A DNA stretch of 64,000 bases from Bifidobacterium pullorum DSM 20433 (GTDB taxonomy: Bacteria; Actinomycetota; Actinomycetes; Actinomycetales; Bifidobacteriaceae): assembly GCF_000771405.1 (NCBI RefSeq), contig NZ_JDUI01000001.1, forward strand, positions 124,001 through 188,000, read 5' to 3'. Each line of letters opens with the position of its first letter. The stretch's first letter is position 1. The notes below the pieces were generated by a model. It was not told where the DNA came from. It was given only the letters and a program-made list of their open reading frames with translations, and did not search any database. The translations under genes were made by a program, and so were the position numbers. Below are positions 8,240 to 18,103 of the stretch, piece by piece.

Positions 8240-8797
8240 CTACGACGTCGCCATACCCGTCAAATGACGGAACAGTTCAGGGTCCAAAGGTTTGGCCAGA
8301 CGCAGGTTGGCGACGGCGAGGTTCACCGTTGCGCCGCCATCTCCTTCGGTCTTCCGCGTAATGGTATGCAAGTCGTTGACTGCGGCGACGTGTCCGACGT
8401 AGTAGTACTTCGCCTCGTCGGATTCCTCCTTGCGCATCACGAACAACGGAATGAAGTGGTCCTCCTGCCAGGCTTCCGTGCCATAGCCGTATTTCATCCA
8501 CTGGAACTCCGGCGAATCCTCGGTGCGGTTGTTCTTGCTGAAATACCGCATCTCCTGCAACCCAAGGAACCGGTCGTCATACTGACTGTTCGCGTACTTG
8601 ACAAAGATCGGCATGGTACCGGATGCCTTATGGCAGAAGTATCCGCCGACGTTCTGCCCGTTCATCTCGTCGGACCAGCCCAGTAGCCGCATGACATCCG
8701 CCAGCTTGTACTTCTGTTCATACAGGAATCCGCGATCGAAAACCCGACGTCCCACCCGAGCGCGCTCGAACATGATAACGCCCGGTTTGTTGCGCAC
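8240..8797 (-). pseudogene. Orphan DUF3427-type C-terminal domain of a lost helicase
   Basis: This 185-aa open frame matches what I know of the DUF3427 domain that ends many superfamily II defence helicases: a YEQKYKLADVMRLLGW start, a TMPIFVKYANSQ core and a YYYVGHVAAVND end. No helicase motifs precede it. Upstream the frame continues only about 10 codons (to about 8826) and then runs into insertion-sequence debris. The first methionine is therefore probably not a genuine start, and the piece is best read as the 3' end of a helicase gene whose front was lost by IS insertion and deletion. Confidence 0.6.
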
Positions 8798-8891
8798 TTT
8801 GGTTGAGGCCTGAATGAAGGGACATGGTCCGTCGCCGGGGTACGATTTCAGTCGCCAAACATAAAACCGCTATGGAAAGAGGCGACGAACC

Positions 8892-8990
8892 ATGTCGAAC
8901 CAGATTCTACAGGTCGACGAGAACATGCTCGAGACGAAGCTGGACCGTCTCGTGTCCCGGAAGGTCGAGGAGCTGTTGAACGCGATGCTG
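8892..8990 (+). pseudogene. Transposase N-terminal fragment (IS256-like)
   Basis: Thirty-three codons beginning MSNQILQVDENMLETKLDRL read like the amino terminus of a mutator/IS256-type transposase, with GGCGACGAACC just before the ATG. Homology stops abruptly at about 8990-9000, where the sequence becomes the truncated IS3 element in the opposite orientation. The family assignment rests on a short stretch and is tentative. Confidence 0.4.
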
Positions 8991-8997
8991 GGCGCGA

Positions 8998-9620
8998 TAC
9001 CGCGGCAAGGAGACCATCGACTTCAGCGAATACCTCGGCCTCAGCCGGTCGACCGGCATCGTCTTCTCCCTGTTCGACAGGCGCCGCAGGTCGGCGCCCG
9101 GGTCTTTTTTTACGGCCCCGAACCGCCTCCCGCATCAACGCGTTCCCCCAACTCCAGCTCCCGTATCCGCCAACGCAGCACATCCGGGTCATCGCCCAGC
9201 AGTTCGTGCTCGGTTCCGGCCTGAGGCATGGCGTCCCTCCGTTCCGGTCTCCGGCGCCGCCATTCCGCCGGCGCGGTACAGTCTCATCCAATGATGCACC
9301 GCGCCGGTGCCGGCGCCAAGTTCTGCGGCCGCCTGCTTCCGCTGCATGCCGGACAGGCACAGCCCCACCGCGCGACGCCGCGTCCCCAACGGTACGGGAG
9401 GCTTGGGAACGACGTCGGCATACCGTGGATCGGCATGCAGCCACCGCTCCAGGCACTGCCTGGTCGGATACCCCAGATGCTCCACAACCTGCTTCGTGGA
9501 CATCGACGTCGTGAAATACAGCTCCACCGCCCGCTCGCGCTCCTCGCGACCGGACACGGCAACAATCCTTCCGCTCAGTCTCCAAGAAAACGTCCGCAGC
9601 CCCATGATTCTCTTGGATTC
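8998..9620 (-). pseudogene. Degraded IS3-family (IS150-like) OrfA plus truncated OrfB
   Basis: On the minus strand an IS3-type OrfA is visible, with helix-turn-helix units STKQVVEHLGYPTRQCLERW and [18 protein letters not shown], then the leucine-zipper segment [16 protein letters not shown]. Reading the whole of it needs at least two frame changes, one at a run of G (about 9146-9150). An A7 run (T7 at 9105-9111) has the form of the IS3 programmed -1 slippage site and leads into an OrfB start ([18 protein letters not shown]). OrfB stops after about 35 codons where it abuts the IS256-like piece. The element is dead. Confidence 0.6.
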
Positions 9621-9704
9621 GTTACCCTTTCCACGCATGTGCGACATGTTGAGACATCGCTGTTCCTTCACCAAAACGTCCGACACCAGCGTCACCTCCA
9701 TACG

Positions 9705-10364
9705 TCACACTTCTTTGAATATCTTCTTGAAGATAAGCTGCGTCATCACTTCGTCGAGCTGTTTCGCCGTATGTTCTGATTCAATCAATGCTCCAAGTTC
9801 AATGTTTCCCTGCTGCCCGTGGTATGAAAGGTTCGCGGAGGTTATCAGCGTCTGCCTCATATCCACGGAGATGACCTTGGCATGCAGAGCCGCCATCTTG
9901 TCTTCCGCATTGCTGTAGTCGTATATCTGAAGGAAGCGCCCCTTGTAGTGGAGCAGCTTGTCGACATCCGGCTGCTTCTCGACGTTGTTGATGAAGAACT
10001 TGACGAACACGCCTTTCTGGCTCTTGTCGATGATGGTGTCCGTCAATTCGGAGAAATATGAGGAAAGGGAGTATCCGGTTATCAGGATGTTCCTTTTCGC
10101 TCCTTCGAGCATTGACTGGACAACTGTCATCGTCGGCTTTGCATTGATTCTGAACGACGGCGGCGCGGTCACGACAAGAGAGACCTTCTCAGTGTTTTCC
10201 GTGGTCAGAGCAGCACAGATTGTCGCAGCTATTTCCTCGCAATCTACCGATGACAGGCCTGGGTATTGCCGGTGCAGGATGTCTGTGGCATTGTTGGTAC
10301 CGTTGGCTGCATCTGCCTTTATGGTATTCAGCAGTATTTCTCTTTTTAAATCTCCACCTGACAC
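9705..10364 (-). CDS. drmC: DrmC-like phospholipase D-domain protein (DISARM)
   Basis: This 219-aa protein has one PLD/HKD-type active site (H161, K163 and D168, followed by the ITSANLS segment with S176 and N178). DrmC is the PLD-family member of the DISARM core drmABC, and its position as last gene after drmB matches known loci. PLD proteins in this setting are thought to act on DNA or RNA backbones; the exact role of DrmC is not settled. Its start overlaps the 3' end of drmB by 19 nt. The GTG at 10364 is the only early start, without a strong ribosome site, so coupled translation is likely. Confidence 0.8.
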   Translation of the reverse strand: MSGGDLKREILLNTIKADAANGTNNATDILHRQYPGLSSVDCEEIAATICAALTTENTEKVSLVVTAPPSFRINAKPTMTVVQSMLEGAKRNILITGYSLSSYFSELTDTIIDKSQKGVFVKFFINNVEKQPDVDKLLHYKGRFLQIYDYSNAEDKMAALHAKVISVDMRQTLITSANLSYHGQQGNIELGALIESEHTAKQLDEVMTQLIFKKIFKEV

Positions 10365-12115
10365 AGCTCATTCACCAGCTCTCTGAAATACGATGTCTCT
10401 TCGCGTCCCGAAAGAGGAACCACGAGCCCCCGGTCAAGCATTCGATTCCCGTTCTCACATGCGGTTTCTGAAATCATGCAGCACGAATGGCATGCCGCGC
10501 CGTTGGAGTTCTTCCCGGCCGGGAGCGTGTTCATGCATTCCGGGTCGTTCGTGCATACAAGTGCCTCCTGGAACGCTTCCCTCATGAGGCTTGTCATCTG
10601 TTCTGCCGTACCGAGTTCCACGAGACCTCCGAGAGAGCCTTCCTTGTCGGAGCTTCCTGTATAGAGCAGAACGCCTGCCATCTTGTCGTCGAAGTATATT
10701 CTCTCCCTTATTGCTGAAGAGGAGTATCCCGACGACATGGCCATCTGCTTGATGAGAAGATGGGAGAAGGTATGCATGAGGACATAGACGGCGTTGCGAC
10801 CCGCCTTTATCGTCCATCCCTTTGATTCACAGTACTCCCTGTAGGAGGCGGCATATTTCTCTGAAATTTCTCTGGTCTTCGGCTCGGTCAGCCACTTTGC
10901 AAGCGTCTGCCTGTTGAATTCGATGAAGATTCCTTCGCCGTTTACCTCCACTGCAGGAAGCCATCGTTCATCCCTGCCTTTTGTCAGGTAGACGATATTC
11001 GGCTGTTCATCCGCATCCGGATCAGGAGCGTCAACCCGTGTGAAACCAAGAAGCACTCGCACCTCGCGCAGTCTTGTTACGCGGATGATCCGCTTGAAGT
11101 AGTGCTTGAAGTATTCGGGAAGAGCATCTTCCTCTGCTTTGAAATGCTTCTTGTTGGACTGATAGGTCGGATCATTGTGATGCGTGATGGCCTCATATTC
11201 CATCCGCTTGATTTCAGTGAATTCCTTGATGTTTTTCATGCGCCGCTCATAGGCAGCATCGAATTCATCACATGCATAATCAGAAAAATATTCTTCATAA
11301 ATCTGTTGAAGGCCTTCTTCTTCGCTGCGTCCGAATCTCACGGCCATCTTTTTCGCCTGTTCGATATCGCGAAGATGCTCATCTATCAGGTTGTACAGGG
11401 GGTTGATCCATGGCGGAATAGAAATGGCGCTTCTCGTCACGGCAAAATACACATTTGATGCACCGCGCTGAGACGGAATGACCGGTTTCTCGCAGTGTTC
11501 ACGTCTGGTGTGTGGTCTGAACGGATGCATGCCGCTGCACGACAGTCCCTCGAAGTTCCGGGCCTGCGTGGCTCCGCTCATGCTTCTTCTCGCACCGCAG
11601 GAGCACTCCACCCGCATATCTGACAGCGTGGATGTGTTTCCTGTTGAGTACATCCTCATTTCCCCTTTGCAGTCTGTATCTCCGCGATGAACCCACCAGC
11701 TCCAGGGGAAATCAGACATGTGTCCGTTTTCGCAAATTGTGATGAAACGGGCAGGATAAGCACGCCAGTGGCAGTCAGGGCAGTTAACGCTAAACTTCAG
11801 ATACTTGTCGAGATCATCGTTGATGATCCCTCTTGCATCAAAAAGCCTCCCGCACTTTGAGCAGACATGCCAGTAAGGAAAAGTCACAACCGGTATGTCA
11901 TGAGCAAAGGATGTCCTCGGCATATAGAAGGCATCCACATTCAGATAGGACGCAAGCCGTCCGTCTATGATTTTCTTTCCCCTGTCCTTCCAGTACGGGA
12001 TATCCAGAATGGTCACAGAGTCTTTCACTGCATCCACGACTGCCCCCGGTCCAAAAGTCGTGATGATTTGATTCGGGCGCAGCTCGCCAAGTTTGTTAAT
12101 GTCGTATCCGGCCAT
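10346..12115 (-). CDS. drmB: DrmB-like DUF1998 protein (DISARM)
   Basis: The 589-aa protein has an N-terminal zinc-ribbon-like region (C85, C88, C112 and C115 in HVCSKCGR and VNCPDCHW). A long helical middle leads to the DUF1998 region with LMHTFSHLLIKQMAMSSGYSSS and a terminal Cys-rich GAACHSCCM motif. DrmB is the helicase-associated DUF1998 partner of DrmA in DISARM; the DrmAB complex binds DNA and is thought to be autoinhibited until it meets phage DNA. The ATG at 12115 (MAGYDINKLG) has GGAGGAATG before it and lies 1 nt after the drmA stop. Confidence 0.87.
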   Translation of the reverse strand: MAGYDINKLGELRPNQIITTFGPGAVVDAVKDSVTILDIPYWKDRGKKIIDGRLASYLNVDAFYMPRTSFAHDIPVVTFPYWHVCSKCGRLFDARGIINDDLDKYLKFSVNCPDCHWRAYPARFITICENGHMSDFPWSWWVHRGDTDCKGEMRMYSTGNTSTLSDMRVECSCGARRSMSGATQARNFEGLSCSGMHPFRPHTRREHCEKPVIPSQRGASNVYFAVTRSAISIPPWINPLYNLIDEHLRDIEQAKKMAVRFGRSEEEGLQQIYEEYFSDYACDEFDAAYERRMKNIKEFTEIKRMEYEAITHHNDPTYQSNKKHFKAEEDALPEYFKHYFKRIIRVTRLREVRVLLGFTRVDAPDPDADEQPNIVYLTKGRDERWLPAVEVNGEGIFIEFNRQTLAKWLTEPKTREISEKYAASYREYCESKGWTIKAGRNAVYVLMHTFSHLLIKQMAMSSGYSSSAIRERIYFDDKMAGVLLYTGSSDKEGSLGGLVELGTAEQMTSLMREAFQEALVCTNDPECMNTLPAGKNSNGAACHSCCMISETACENGNRMLDRGLVVPLSGREETSYFRELVNELCQVEI

Positions 12116-12116
12116 A

Positions 12117-15100
12117 TCATTCCTCCGTGTAATAGTACATATTTGCAGCGCTTTCCACGTCACGCATTGACCGCAGGGTAGGCTTCTCATTCTCGATATG
12201 AGGCTGCTCATATCCGTTCATAAGCCTGTTGTACTTTTCCGTTCTCACAACGTAATAGCGAAGAGGCTTGTCCTGTGATGCCAGCAACTTCCATTCGTCG
12301 ATGAATTTGTCAATCTCTTCGCTCGCATCAGCTATTGCGGAAGGCTTGACGATTTTTACCCGTTCAAGAATCATTTCCTTCACTGCATCGATTTGATTCT
12401 GTGACAGAGAATTTATTGCCACAGCATCCTTGTTATCAGCCATTTCCGGGTACAGAAGCCTTATCGCAGAAATGACAAGTGCATGCAGAACACGGTCGCG
12501 CGCCCTTGCAGAGAACGGAGTGGCCGTTGTTCCTTCCACGAATCTGTAGAGCTGTGCGTGGTATCCGGTGAAATTCTCGTAATGAGACAAGTCGCGCGGC
12601 CGGTATGCGTTGTACAGCGTCACGACAAGACCCGGATGAGCACGCCCGATACGGCTTGTCGCCTGGATGTATTCGGAGTTCTGTTTTGGCTGACCCGACA
12701 CGACCATAAGACCAAGACGATCCACATCCATGCCGACCGCAATCATATTCGTTGCAACTGCCGTGTCCATATGATCCTTTGCGGTATAGGGCAGCTCAAG
12801 CTGGTTGAGTTTTTCTGGTATTTTCCAGGACGACATACGCGATGTTATCTCATCGTTCTTATTCAGATATCTGAGCTTTTCGAGATGGTACCTCTTCCGA
12901 ATGCGCTTTATTCTGGCGGGAATATCATCCTGCAGAAGGCGTACCGCACCACCGAGTTCACGTATGCTGTTGAAATATCCGATCAGGGTGTAGTACGGAT
13001 CGATGACATCCTTGTATTCATCCTGCAGGGAATATGTATAGACCGCTTGCAGAATAATGGCATAAGTTCTCAGCAAGGCTGTTTTCACAGACTGCCCGGG
13101 GGCACAGATTCCGACATACTTTCTGAACGGGTCTTCCTCAACCGGAATCTCGCGTATGAAGAAGCTGTCGCCGATCTCAAAGCCGTTCGGCGGGAACTGC
13201 TTCGTTGTCTTTCTGGCATACAGGCACTTCGCTTGGTTGTCTGCATTCTTGATTGTGGCCGTGGAGACCACGTACTTCGGTTTGATTCCATCATGCGTGC
13301 ACATGTCCTCGATGATGGTCTCATACGCACCATAGACGGTCCCAAGAGGCCCTGTGATCAGATGAAGCTCATCCTGAATGATAAGCTCCGGTGGGAGAAA
13401 CGGCTTCACCTGCGTAATCTCTGCAGCAGGAAGACCGGATGTCCTCCTGTGTTTCGGATGTTGTTCTGCACCAATCGCAACATATCCGTCACGGCTGCAC
13501 TTGCGATCAATTCTTCCGAACAGAGCGTTTGTGCTCACGTCCCACGGCAGTCTCGCGAACTTGTCGACTGTTGACAGGATGATGGTCGGGCATTTAGCGT
13601 AGATTTCCTCGTCCACCAGGTATACCGGAATCGGGATGCGTTCCCCGGTCTTTGGGTATTTATAGAACATGCAGTGTTCGTCCGAGCAGTAGATTTCCAC
13701 GGACTTCCTGTCCGGGTCAATATAAAACTCTTCCTCTGTAAGCTTCTTGCCGCAGAACGGACAGGTAAGAAGCTGCTTATAAAGCAGTTTCTTCTGATTT
13801 CCTGCCTGGTAAGGTCTTTCCGGATTTTCCTTCAGATCATCAAATCTGTTCGGAGTCACACTGCCTCCGACCCAGAAACCGATGCTGATGGGTTCCGTAC
13901 CGTACTTCGGATAATTCTTCTGTCTTACAAGCTCGGCGGCAACGACCATTTTCGTGATGCGGTCACGCTGCTGCGTTGTCAGAAGACGAAGTGTGTACCG
14001 GAGGATGATGGTCACCCCGCCGTCACGGTTATATTTGTCAGATTCGGAAGCACGAAGGCGTCTGTTGGCGATGGTAAAGGCCATGAGTCCGAGATAGGCC
14101 TCCGTCTTTCCACCGCCGGTCGGGAAGTAAAGCAGGTCGACGACGTCCCGCTCCGGATCTTCCGGGTGGACGATTCCCTTCAGATTCATCAGGATAAAGG
14201 CTATCTGGAACGGCCTCCAGGCGAATTCATTCTTTGGATTCATAGGATTAGTAAAATCCTTGAAATTGCATTCAATGCCCTTACCGTGCTTCTTCGAATA
14301 GTTCTTTATGCTGTTCTGCATAAAGATGATGCTATTCATGAAAATGAACGCCTCGAATGCGATGTCGTCCGTCTCGATGATCTGAATGCCTTCCCGTATT
14401 CTTCGCAATGCGTCCCGACAGTGTCCGATGACGGTATTCCCGATACTCTCCGCGAACCTCGGATCATTCATCCGAAAGCTTCCTGCGAGCGTGTCGTCAA
14501 TCCACTGTTCATATGAATCGGCGAGCGTGTTCAGCCTCAGTATGGTTTCTGATTTCCTGCCCTTTGCCGCCATCTGCCATGTTGAAAAGTATGTGGGTGA
14601 GAATCCTTTGAGAGCGGCACTGACGCCTGGATACTCGTATTCCGGGATAAATGCGGATTCCACATAGTCCGTACGGCCGTTCCCGGTCTTACCCCATACG
14701 GCGGCACAACCTCTGCCACGTCCCATGATCGGTCGCTGCTCGAAATAGAACTCGTCAGTTGCAAGAACATGCCTGCAGATGTGTTCCGCGATGAAGACCG
14801 CAGAGCCATCCTCGGCATGGGCCTTGATTCCGACCTGAAACATCAGGCCCTCGATGTCACTTGAGGGATTGCTCCGCTTGTTCACGACATAGGCGGTGAC
14901 GAGGGAATACCCGTTCTTCAACGGAATGCGGGATACATGGACGTGAACGTTCGAATCCTTTATGAGCGGGTAGTCCTTTGTACGTCCGAAGTCGCTGAAC
15001 TTCACATGCACGGTTTCGCTCTCGGGGATTCTCTTGTAGATCGGGCGACTGCGTTCCTTTTCTTCCTTGTCAATGTACTTTTCAGTTGATTTCGTATAAT

Positions 15101-15446
15101 CGCCCCAGGTTACATCTAGGCAGATGCCGTCGAGGCTGTTTTCCACATAGAAGCTGATGCCGATGGATGACGGAAGCTGGAATTTCGTAGTGGATATCGG
15201 CTCGTTGTCGTCATCCTCACCAGCAGTGAAGTCCTCGTTCTTTTCGTAGTCGACGTCCGCTTCGATTTCCTGTTCGTTCTCGTCCGGCACATTCTCGTCG
15301 CGCTGCGGCTCGAGCATGCCGACGATATAGGCATAGCGTGGATTCTCGTCCAGAACCTCCTCCGGAGAAAGCGGACCGATCAGATCGGTTCTGATTGCGT
15401 CTATGATTTTCCACCGGACCTCGGCGTACTTGAATCTGTCAGGCAT
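12117..15446 (-). CDS. drmA: DrmA-like superfamily II helicase (DISARM)
   Basis: The 1109-aa helicase has an acidic N-terminal extension (about residues 45-85), Walker A FPTGGGKT (441-448), and a four-cysteine insert (C562, C565, C587, C592). The DELH Walker B motif is at 692-695 and the motif VI segment is QATSRIGRAHPG. This matches DrmA, the large DISARM helicase that pairs with DrmB. All helicase motifs are intact. The start overlaps the stop of the type III Res gene by one base (TAATG) with AGGAGG upstream, so translation is coupled. Base composition is clearly more A+T-rich than the flanking chromosome, consistent with horizontal acquisition. Confidence 0.88.
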   Translation of the reverse strand: MPDRFKYAEVRWKIIDAIRTDLIGPLSPEEVLDENPRYAYIVGMLEPQRDENVPDENEQEIEADVDYEKNEDFTAGEDDDNEPISTTKFQLPSSIGISFYVENSLDGICLDVTWGDYTKSTEKYIDKEEKERSRPIYKRIPESETVHVKFSDFGRTKDYPLIKDSNVHVHVSRIPLKNGYSLVTAYVVNKRSNPSSDIEGLMFQVGIKAHAEDGSAVFIAEHICRHVLATDEFYFEQRPIMGRGRGCAAVWGKTGNGRTDYVESAFIPEYEYPGVSAALKGFSPTYFSTWQMAAKGRKSETILRLNTLADSYEQWIDDTLAGSFRMNDPRFAESIGNTVIGHCRDALRRIREGIQIIETDDIAFEAFIFMNSIIFMQNSIKNYSKKHGKGIECNFKDFTNPMNPKNEFAWRPFQIAFILMNLKGIVHPEDPERDVVDLLYFPTGGGKTEAYLGLMAFTIANRRLRASESDKYNRDGGVTIILRYTLRLLTTQQRDRITKMVVAAELVRQKNYPKYGTEPISIGFWVGGSVTPNRFDDLKENPERPYQAGNQKKLLYKQLLTCPFCGKKLTEEEFYIDPDRKSVEIYCSDEHCMFYKYPKTGERIPIPVYLVDEEIYAKCPTIILSTVDKFARLPWDVSTNALFGRIDRKCSRDGYVAIGAEQHPKHRRTSGLPAAEITQVKPFLPPELIIQDELHLITGPLGTVYGAYETIIEDMCTHDGIKPKYVVSTATIKNADNQAKCLYARKTTKQFPPNGFEIGDSFFIREIPVEEDPFRKYVGICAPGQSVKTALLRTYAIILQAVYTYSLQDEYKDVIDPYYTLIGYFNSIRELGGAVRLLQDDIPARIKRIRKRYHLEKLRYLNKNDEITSRMSSWKIPEKLNQLELPYTAKDHMDTAVATNMIAVGMDVDRLGLMVVSGQPKQNSEYIQATSRIGRAHPGLVVTLYNAYRPRDLSHYENFTGYHAQLYRFVEGTTATPFSARARDRVLHALVISAIRLLYPEMADNKDAVAINSLSQNQIDAVKEMILERVKIVKPSAIADASEEIDKFIDEWKLLASQDKPLRYYVVRTEKYNRLMNGYEQPHIENEKPTLRSMRDVESAANMYYYTEE

Positions 15447-18103
15447 TAGTCCTCCTCCTTTATCGGATGAGCTGTTCCGAGCGTGTATTTGCAGGTGTTT
15501 CCGGGATGAATGTTGTCATCGGAGATGAGCCGGTACTCCCATGTCTTGTGGTCGGGATCGGCCGTTGTGGCGAAAGTGCACCACCTGATGCCTTCGCGCG
15601 CCTTGGAAACAACCTCTTCGTTGTTCACTTCATTGAGCGCCTTGACCTCGACCATGTATTTCCCGGTCGTCGTCTCCACGAGAAAATCAGGGTTGTACTG
15701 CTGACCGGCTTTCCAGAACAGGCCGAGCTGGTTCAGCGGCGGCTTGATCCAGCGAATCACGTCCGGATCCTCCTCCAAGATGATGGAGAAGAGCCTCTCC
15801 GTGTCACTGTCGAAGGCATTCGCCGGATAGTACGACTTCTTGTAGCCTGTGAAGAGATACTTCTTTATGTTGCTCTTGTCCGTGAACGGCTTGTCGTAGC
15901 GCACCTGTCCGTCCTTCTTCACGCTCTTGACGAACTTGCGGAAGACGATGAGATCCTTCTGGACGATGTGGACGTCCTGCGTCTTTCTGTCCATGTGTGC
16001 GTAAATCTGTTTTTTGATATCGTTCACAATCAACCCGGCATAGCGGCGGACGATTTTCTTCTTTTCCTCCTCGTCTCCGGGTATCTGAGCAAGGTACTGT
16101 TCCACAACGTCGATGATGAAGTCGGCGTCGTCGTAGGAAAGCTCGCTGATGGAATCGAGCAGCATGCATGCCAGAGTGTTCCTGGCATCCTCGACCTCGA
16201 GCGCCTGCGCGTCCACAACCGTCAGAAGGTGCTGGTTGATTGCATCGAAGCGCTCGATCTTTGCTGTGGCAACCTCGAAGTCCTGTATGGTCCGCTTCAC
16301 TTCAAAGCGGTTGAACTTCACCTCGGAAGTCGTCTGTACGAGGATCTTCGGCACAGATATGGCTTTCGCCGAGTATTCCGTAACCGTCTTCGTGAATTCC
16401 TCCTGCGTCATCGGGCGCTTGCCGGTCTGCGTATCCGGTGTCGTCGAGACAGTGTCAGTACCGGAGCTCTGTGGTCCGGGAGTTTCCCCGGTCTGCATGG
16501 CTTCCGGTGCTACGTCAAAAAGACTTAGCTGGTTGGGATTATCGGACTTCCTGTTCTTCTGCTGCGAGGCCATGAAGTTCTTGACGTATGCCTGATAGAT
16601 TTCAAGCTGTGTCTGCGGATTGCGCACCTGGTCAAAGGACTTGATCCCGGCGGATGTGATGGCCTCGTCGACGAACGAAAGCTGTCCCTCCTCGAAGGTG
16701 CTCGATATGTCCACGGACTCCGAGTCCTCAACACCGGACTTGTCCAGATCACGATAGCGGAAGATGTCACTGTTCCTGATTTCATCAACAAGCTCCCGGT
16801 AGTGGTCGTGCGCCACGATATCGAGCGTGTCCAGATCCTCGTTGCCGGTCTGCTCACCGAACGGGAGACGCAGGCCGCGCCCGATGGTCTGCATGGCGAG
16901 GATGTCGCTCTTAGCGGCGTTGAGCGGGATGATGGTGAACAGGTTGTTGACATCCCAGCCTTCCTTCAGCTTGTAGACGTGCAGAACGATTTCTATCGGG
17001 TTTGCCGCGCTCTCGATGGAGAGAAGAAGCCGGACGTTCTTCTCAGATTCCTCGCCGGTCTGCTTCGAGTGGATCTCGATAACTTTTCCCTTGTACTTTC
17101 CATTCATGAAATCATCGCTGTCTATCAGAGCGCGGATTTTCTTCGCATGATCCGTGTCCTTGCAGGCTATAAGTACGATCGGTTTCACATAGTCGAGCTC
17201 ATTGTTGGCGCAGTATTCCCGAAGAACGGTCTTCCGGTGCTCGTGCAGTGTGAGTCCGTCGCGGATCTTCATCTCCTCAATATCGTCCTGACTGTATCCG
17301 GCGATGTTGGAGCGTCCCATGACAACCGGAATCTTCAGATATCCTTCGGCGGCTCCTCGCGCCACGTCATACGAGTAGATGACGTTCGACAGAGACTTCG
17401 GCGTGGCCGTGAATTCCAGTCCGAGAATCGGCCGCAGATAGTTGATTGCCTTCATGGACGCAGGAGCATAATAATGGTGTGCCTCGTCCATGCAGATGAC
17501 GAGGTCGTCGAACTGCGCGAGCACGTCTGCGAAGGATGCGCCGAGCGTCTCCTTGAACTTGTGGAAGTTGAACTGCGTGTCGGTCTTGCTGTTAAAGATC
17601 TTCCCGATGTTGAAGATGAAAAGCTGGATCTCCGACGCATGGTCGACGAACAAGGTGCCGTTCTTATACTTGACCGGGTACTGGTCGTAGTTCTCGCCAT
17701 CCCAGACGAGCGGCCTGCCCATCTCAGCCTCAAGCCCCTTGAAGATGTACTTCGGATGTGCAGGATTGGATTCCTTGCGCAGCTTATCGTAGATGGTATT
17801 TCCGGGCGCGAGGATGAAGAAGTGCTTATATCCCTTCGTCTTGTACAGATAGTAGATGCAGGCTCCCATCAGGCGTGTCTTGCCGATACCTGTGGCCATG
17901 GCGTAGCAGAATGACGGGAAGTGGAACTTCGACCGAACCTTCCTGTTGTTCTCACTGTATTCGGACGCAGCGGCCTCCACAGTTTCCTTGCCGTCACGTT
18001 TGTAGTCGCAGTGCGTGCTGATAGCATCGAGATAAGAGAGAGCTTCCTCCTGCGGCATCCTCAGGCTCATGGCGTATTTGATTTTCGATACTGTTCCCGA
18101 CAT
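15446..18103 (-). CDS. Type III restriction-type helicase/endonuclease (Res)
   Basis: The 885-aa protein has a superfamily II helicase core with Walker A ATGIGKT (70-76) and DEAH (206-209), a motif VI QTIGRGLRLPFG, and a C-terminal PD-(D/E)XK nuclease. The catalytic residues D806 (NPDFLVE), E819 and K821 (VEVKA) are present. This is the architecture of the Res subunit of type III restriction enzymes. It is inserted between a Mod-like methylase (start and stop adjacent at 18103/18104) and drmA. It could form a classical Mod/Res pair or act as the nuclease arm of the DISARM complex. I do not recall Res as part of the described DISARM types. Confidence 0.85.
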   Translation of the reverse strand: MSGTVSKIKYAMSLRMPQEEALSYLDAISTHCDYKRDGKETVEAAASEYSENNRKVRSKFHFPSFCYAMATGIGKTRLMGACIYYLYKTKGYKHFFILAPGNTIYDKLRKESNPAHPKYIFKGLEAEMGRPLVWDGENYDQYPVKYKNGTLFVDHASEIQLFIFNIGKIFNSKTDTQFNFHKFKETLGASFADVLAQFDDLVICMDEAHHYYAPASMKAINYLRPILGLEFTATPKSLSNVIYSYDVARGAAEGYLKIPVVMGRSNIAGYSQDDIEEMKIRDGLTLHEHRKTVLREYCANNELDYVKPIVLIACKDTDHAKKIRALIDSDDFMNGKYKGKVIEIHSKQTGEESEKNVRLLLSIESAANPIEIVLHVYKLKEGWDVNNLFTIIPLNAAKSDILAMQTIGRGLRLPFGEQTGNEDLDTLDIVAHDHYRELVDEIRNSDIFRYRDLDKSGVEDSESVDISSTFEEGQLSFVDEAITSAGIKSFDQVRNPQTQLEIYQAYVKNFMASQQKNRKSDNPNQLSLFDVAPEAMQTGETPGPQSSGTDTVSTTPDTQTGKRPMTQEEFTKTVTEYSAKAISVPKILVQTTSEVKFNRFEVKRTIQDFEVATAKIERFDAINQHLLTVVDAQALEVEDARNTLACMLLDSISELSYDDADFIIDVVEQYLAQIPGDEEEKKKIVRRYAGLIVNDIKKQIYAHMDRKTQDVHIVQKDLIVFRKFVKSVKKDGQVRYDKPFTDKSNIKKYLFTGYKKSYYPANAFDSDTERLFSIILEEDPDVIRWIKPPLNQLGLFWKAGQQYNPDFLVETTTGKYMVEVKALNEVNNEEVVSKAREGIRWCTFATTADPDHKTWEYRLISDDNIHPGNTCKYTLGTAHPIKEED

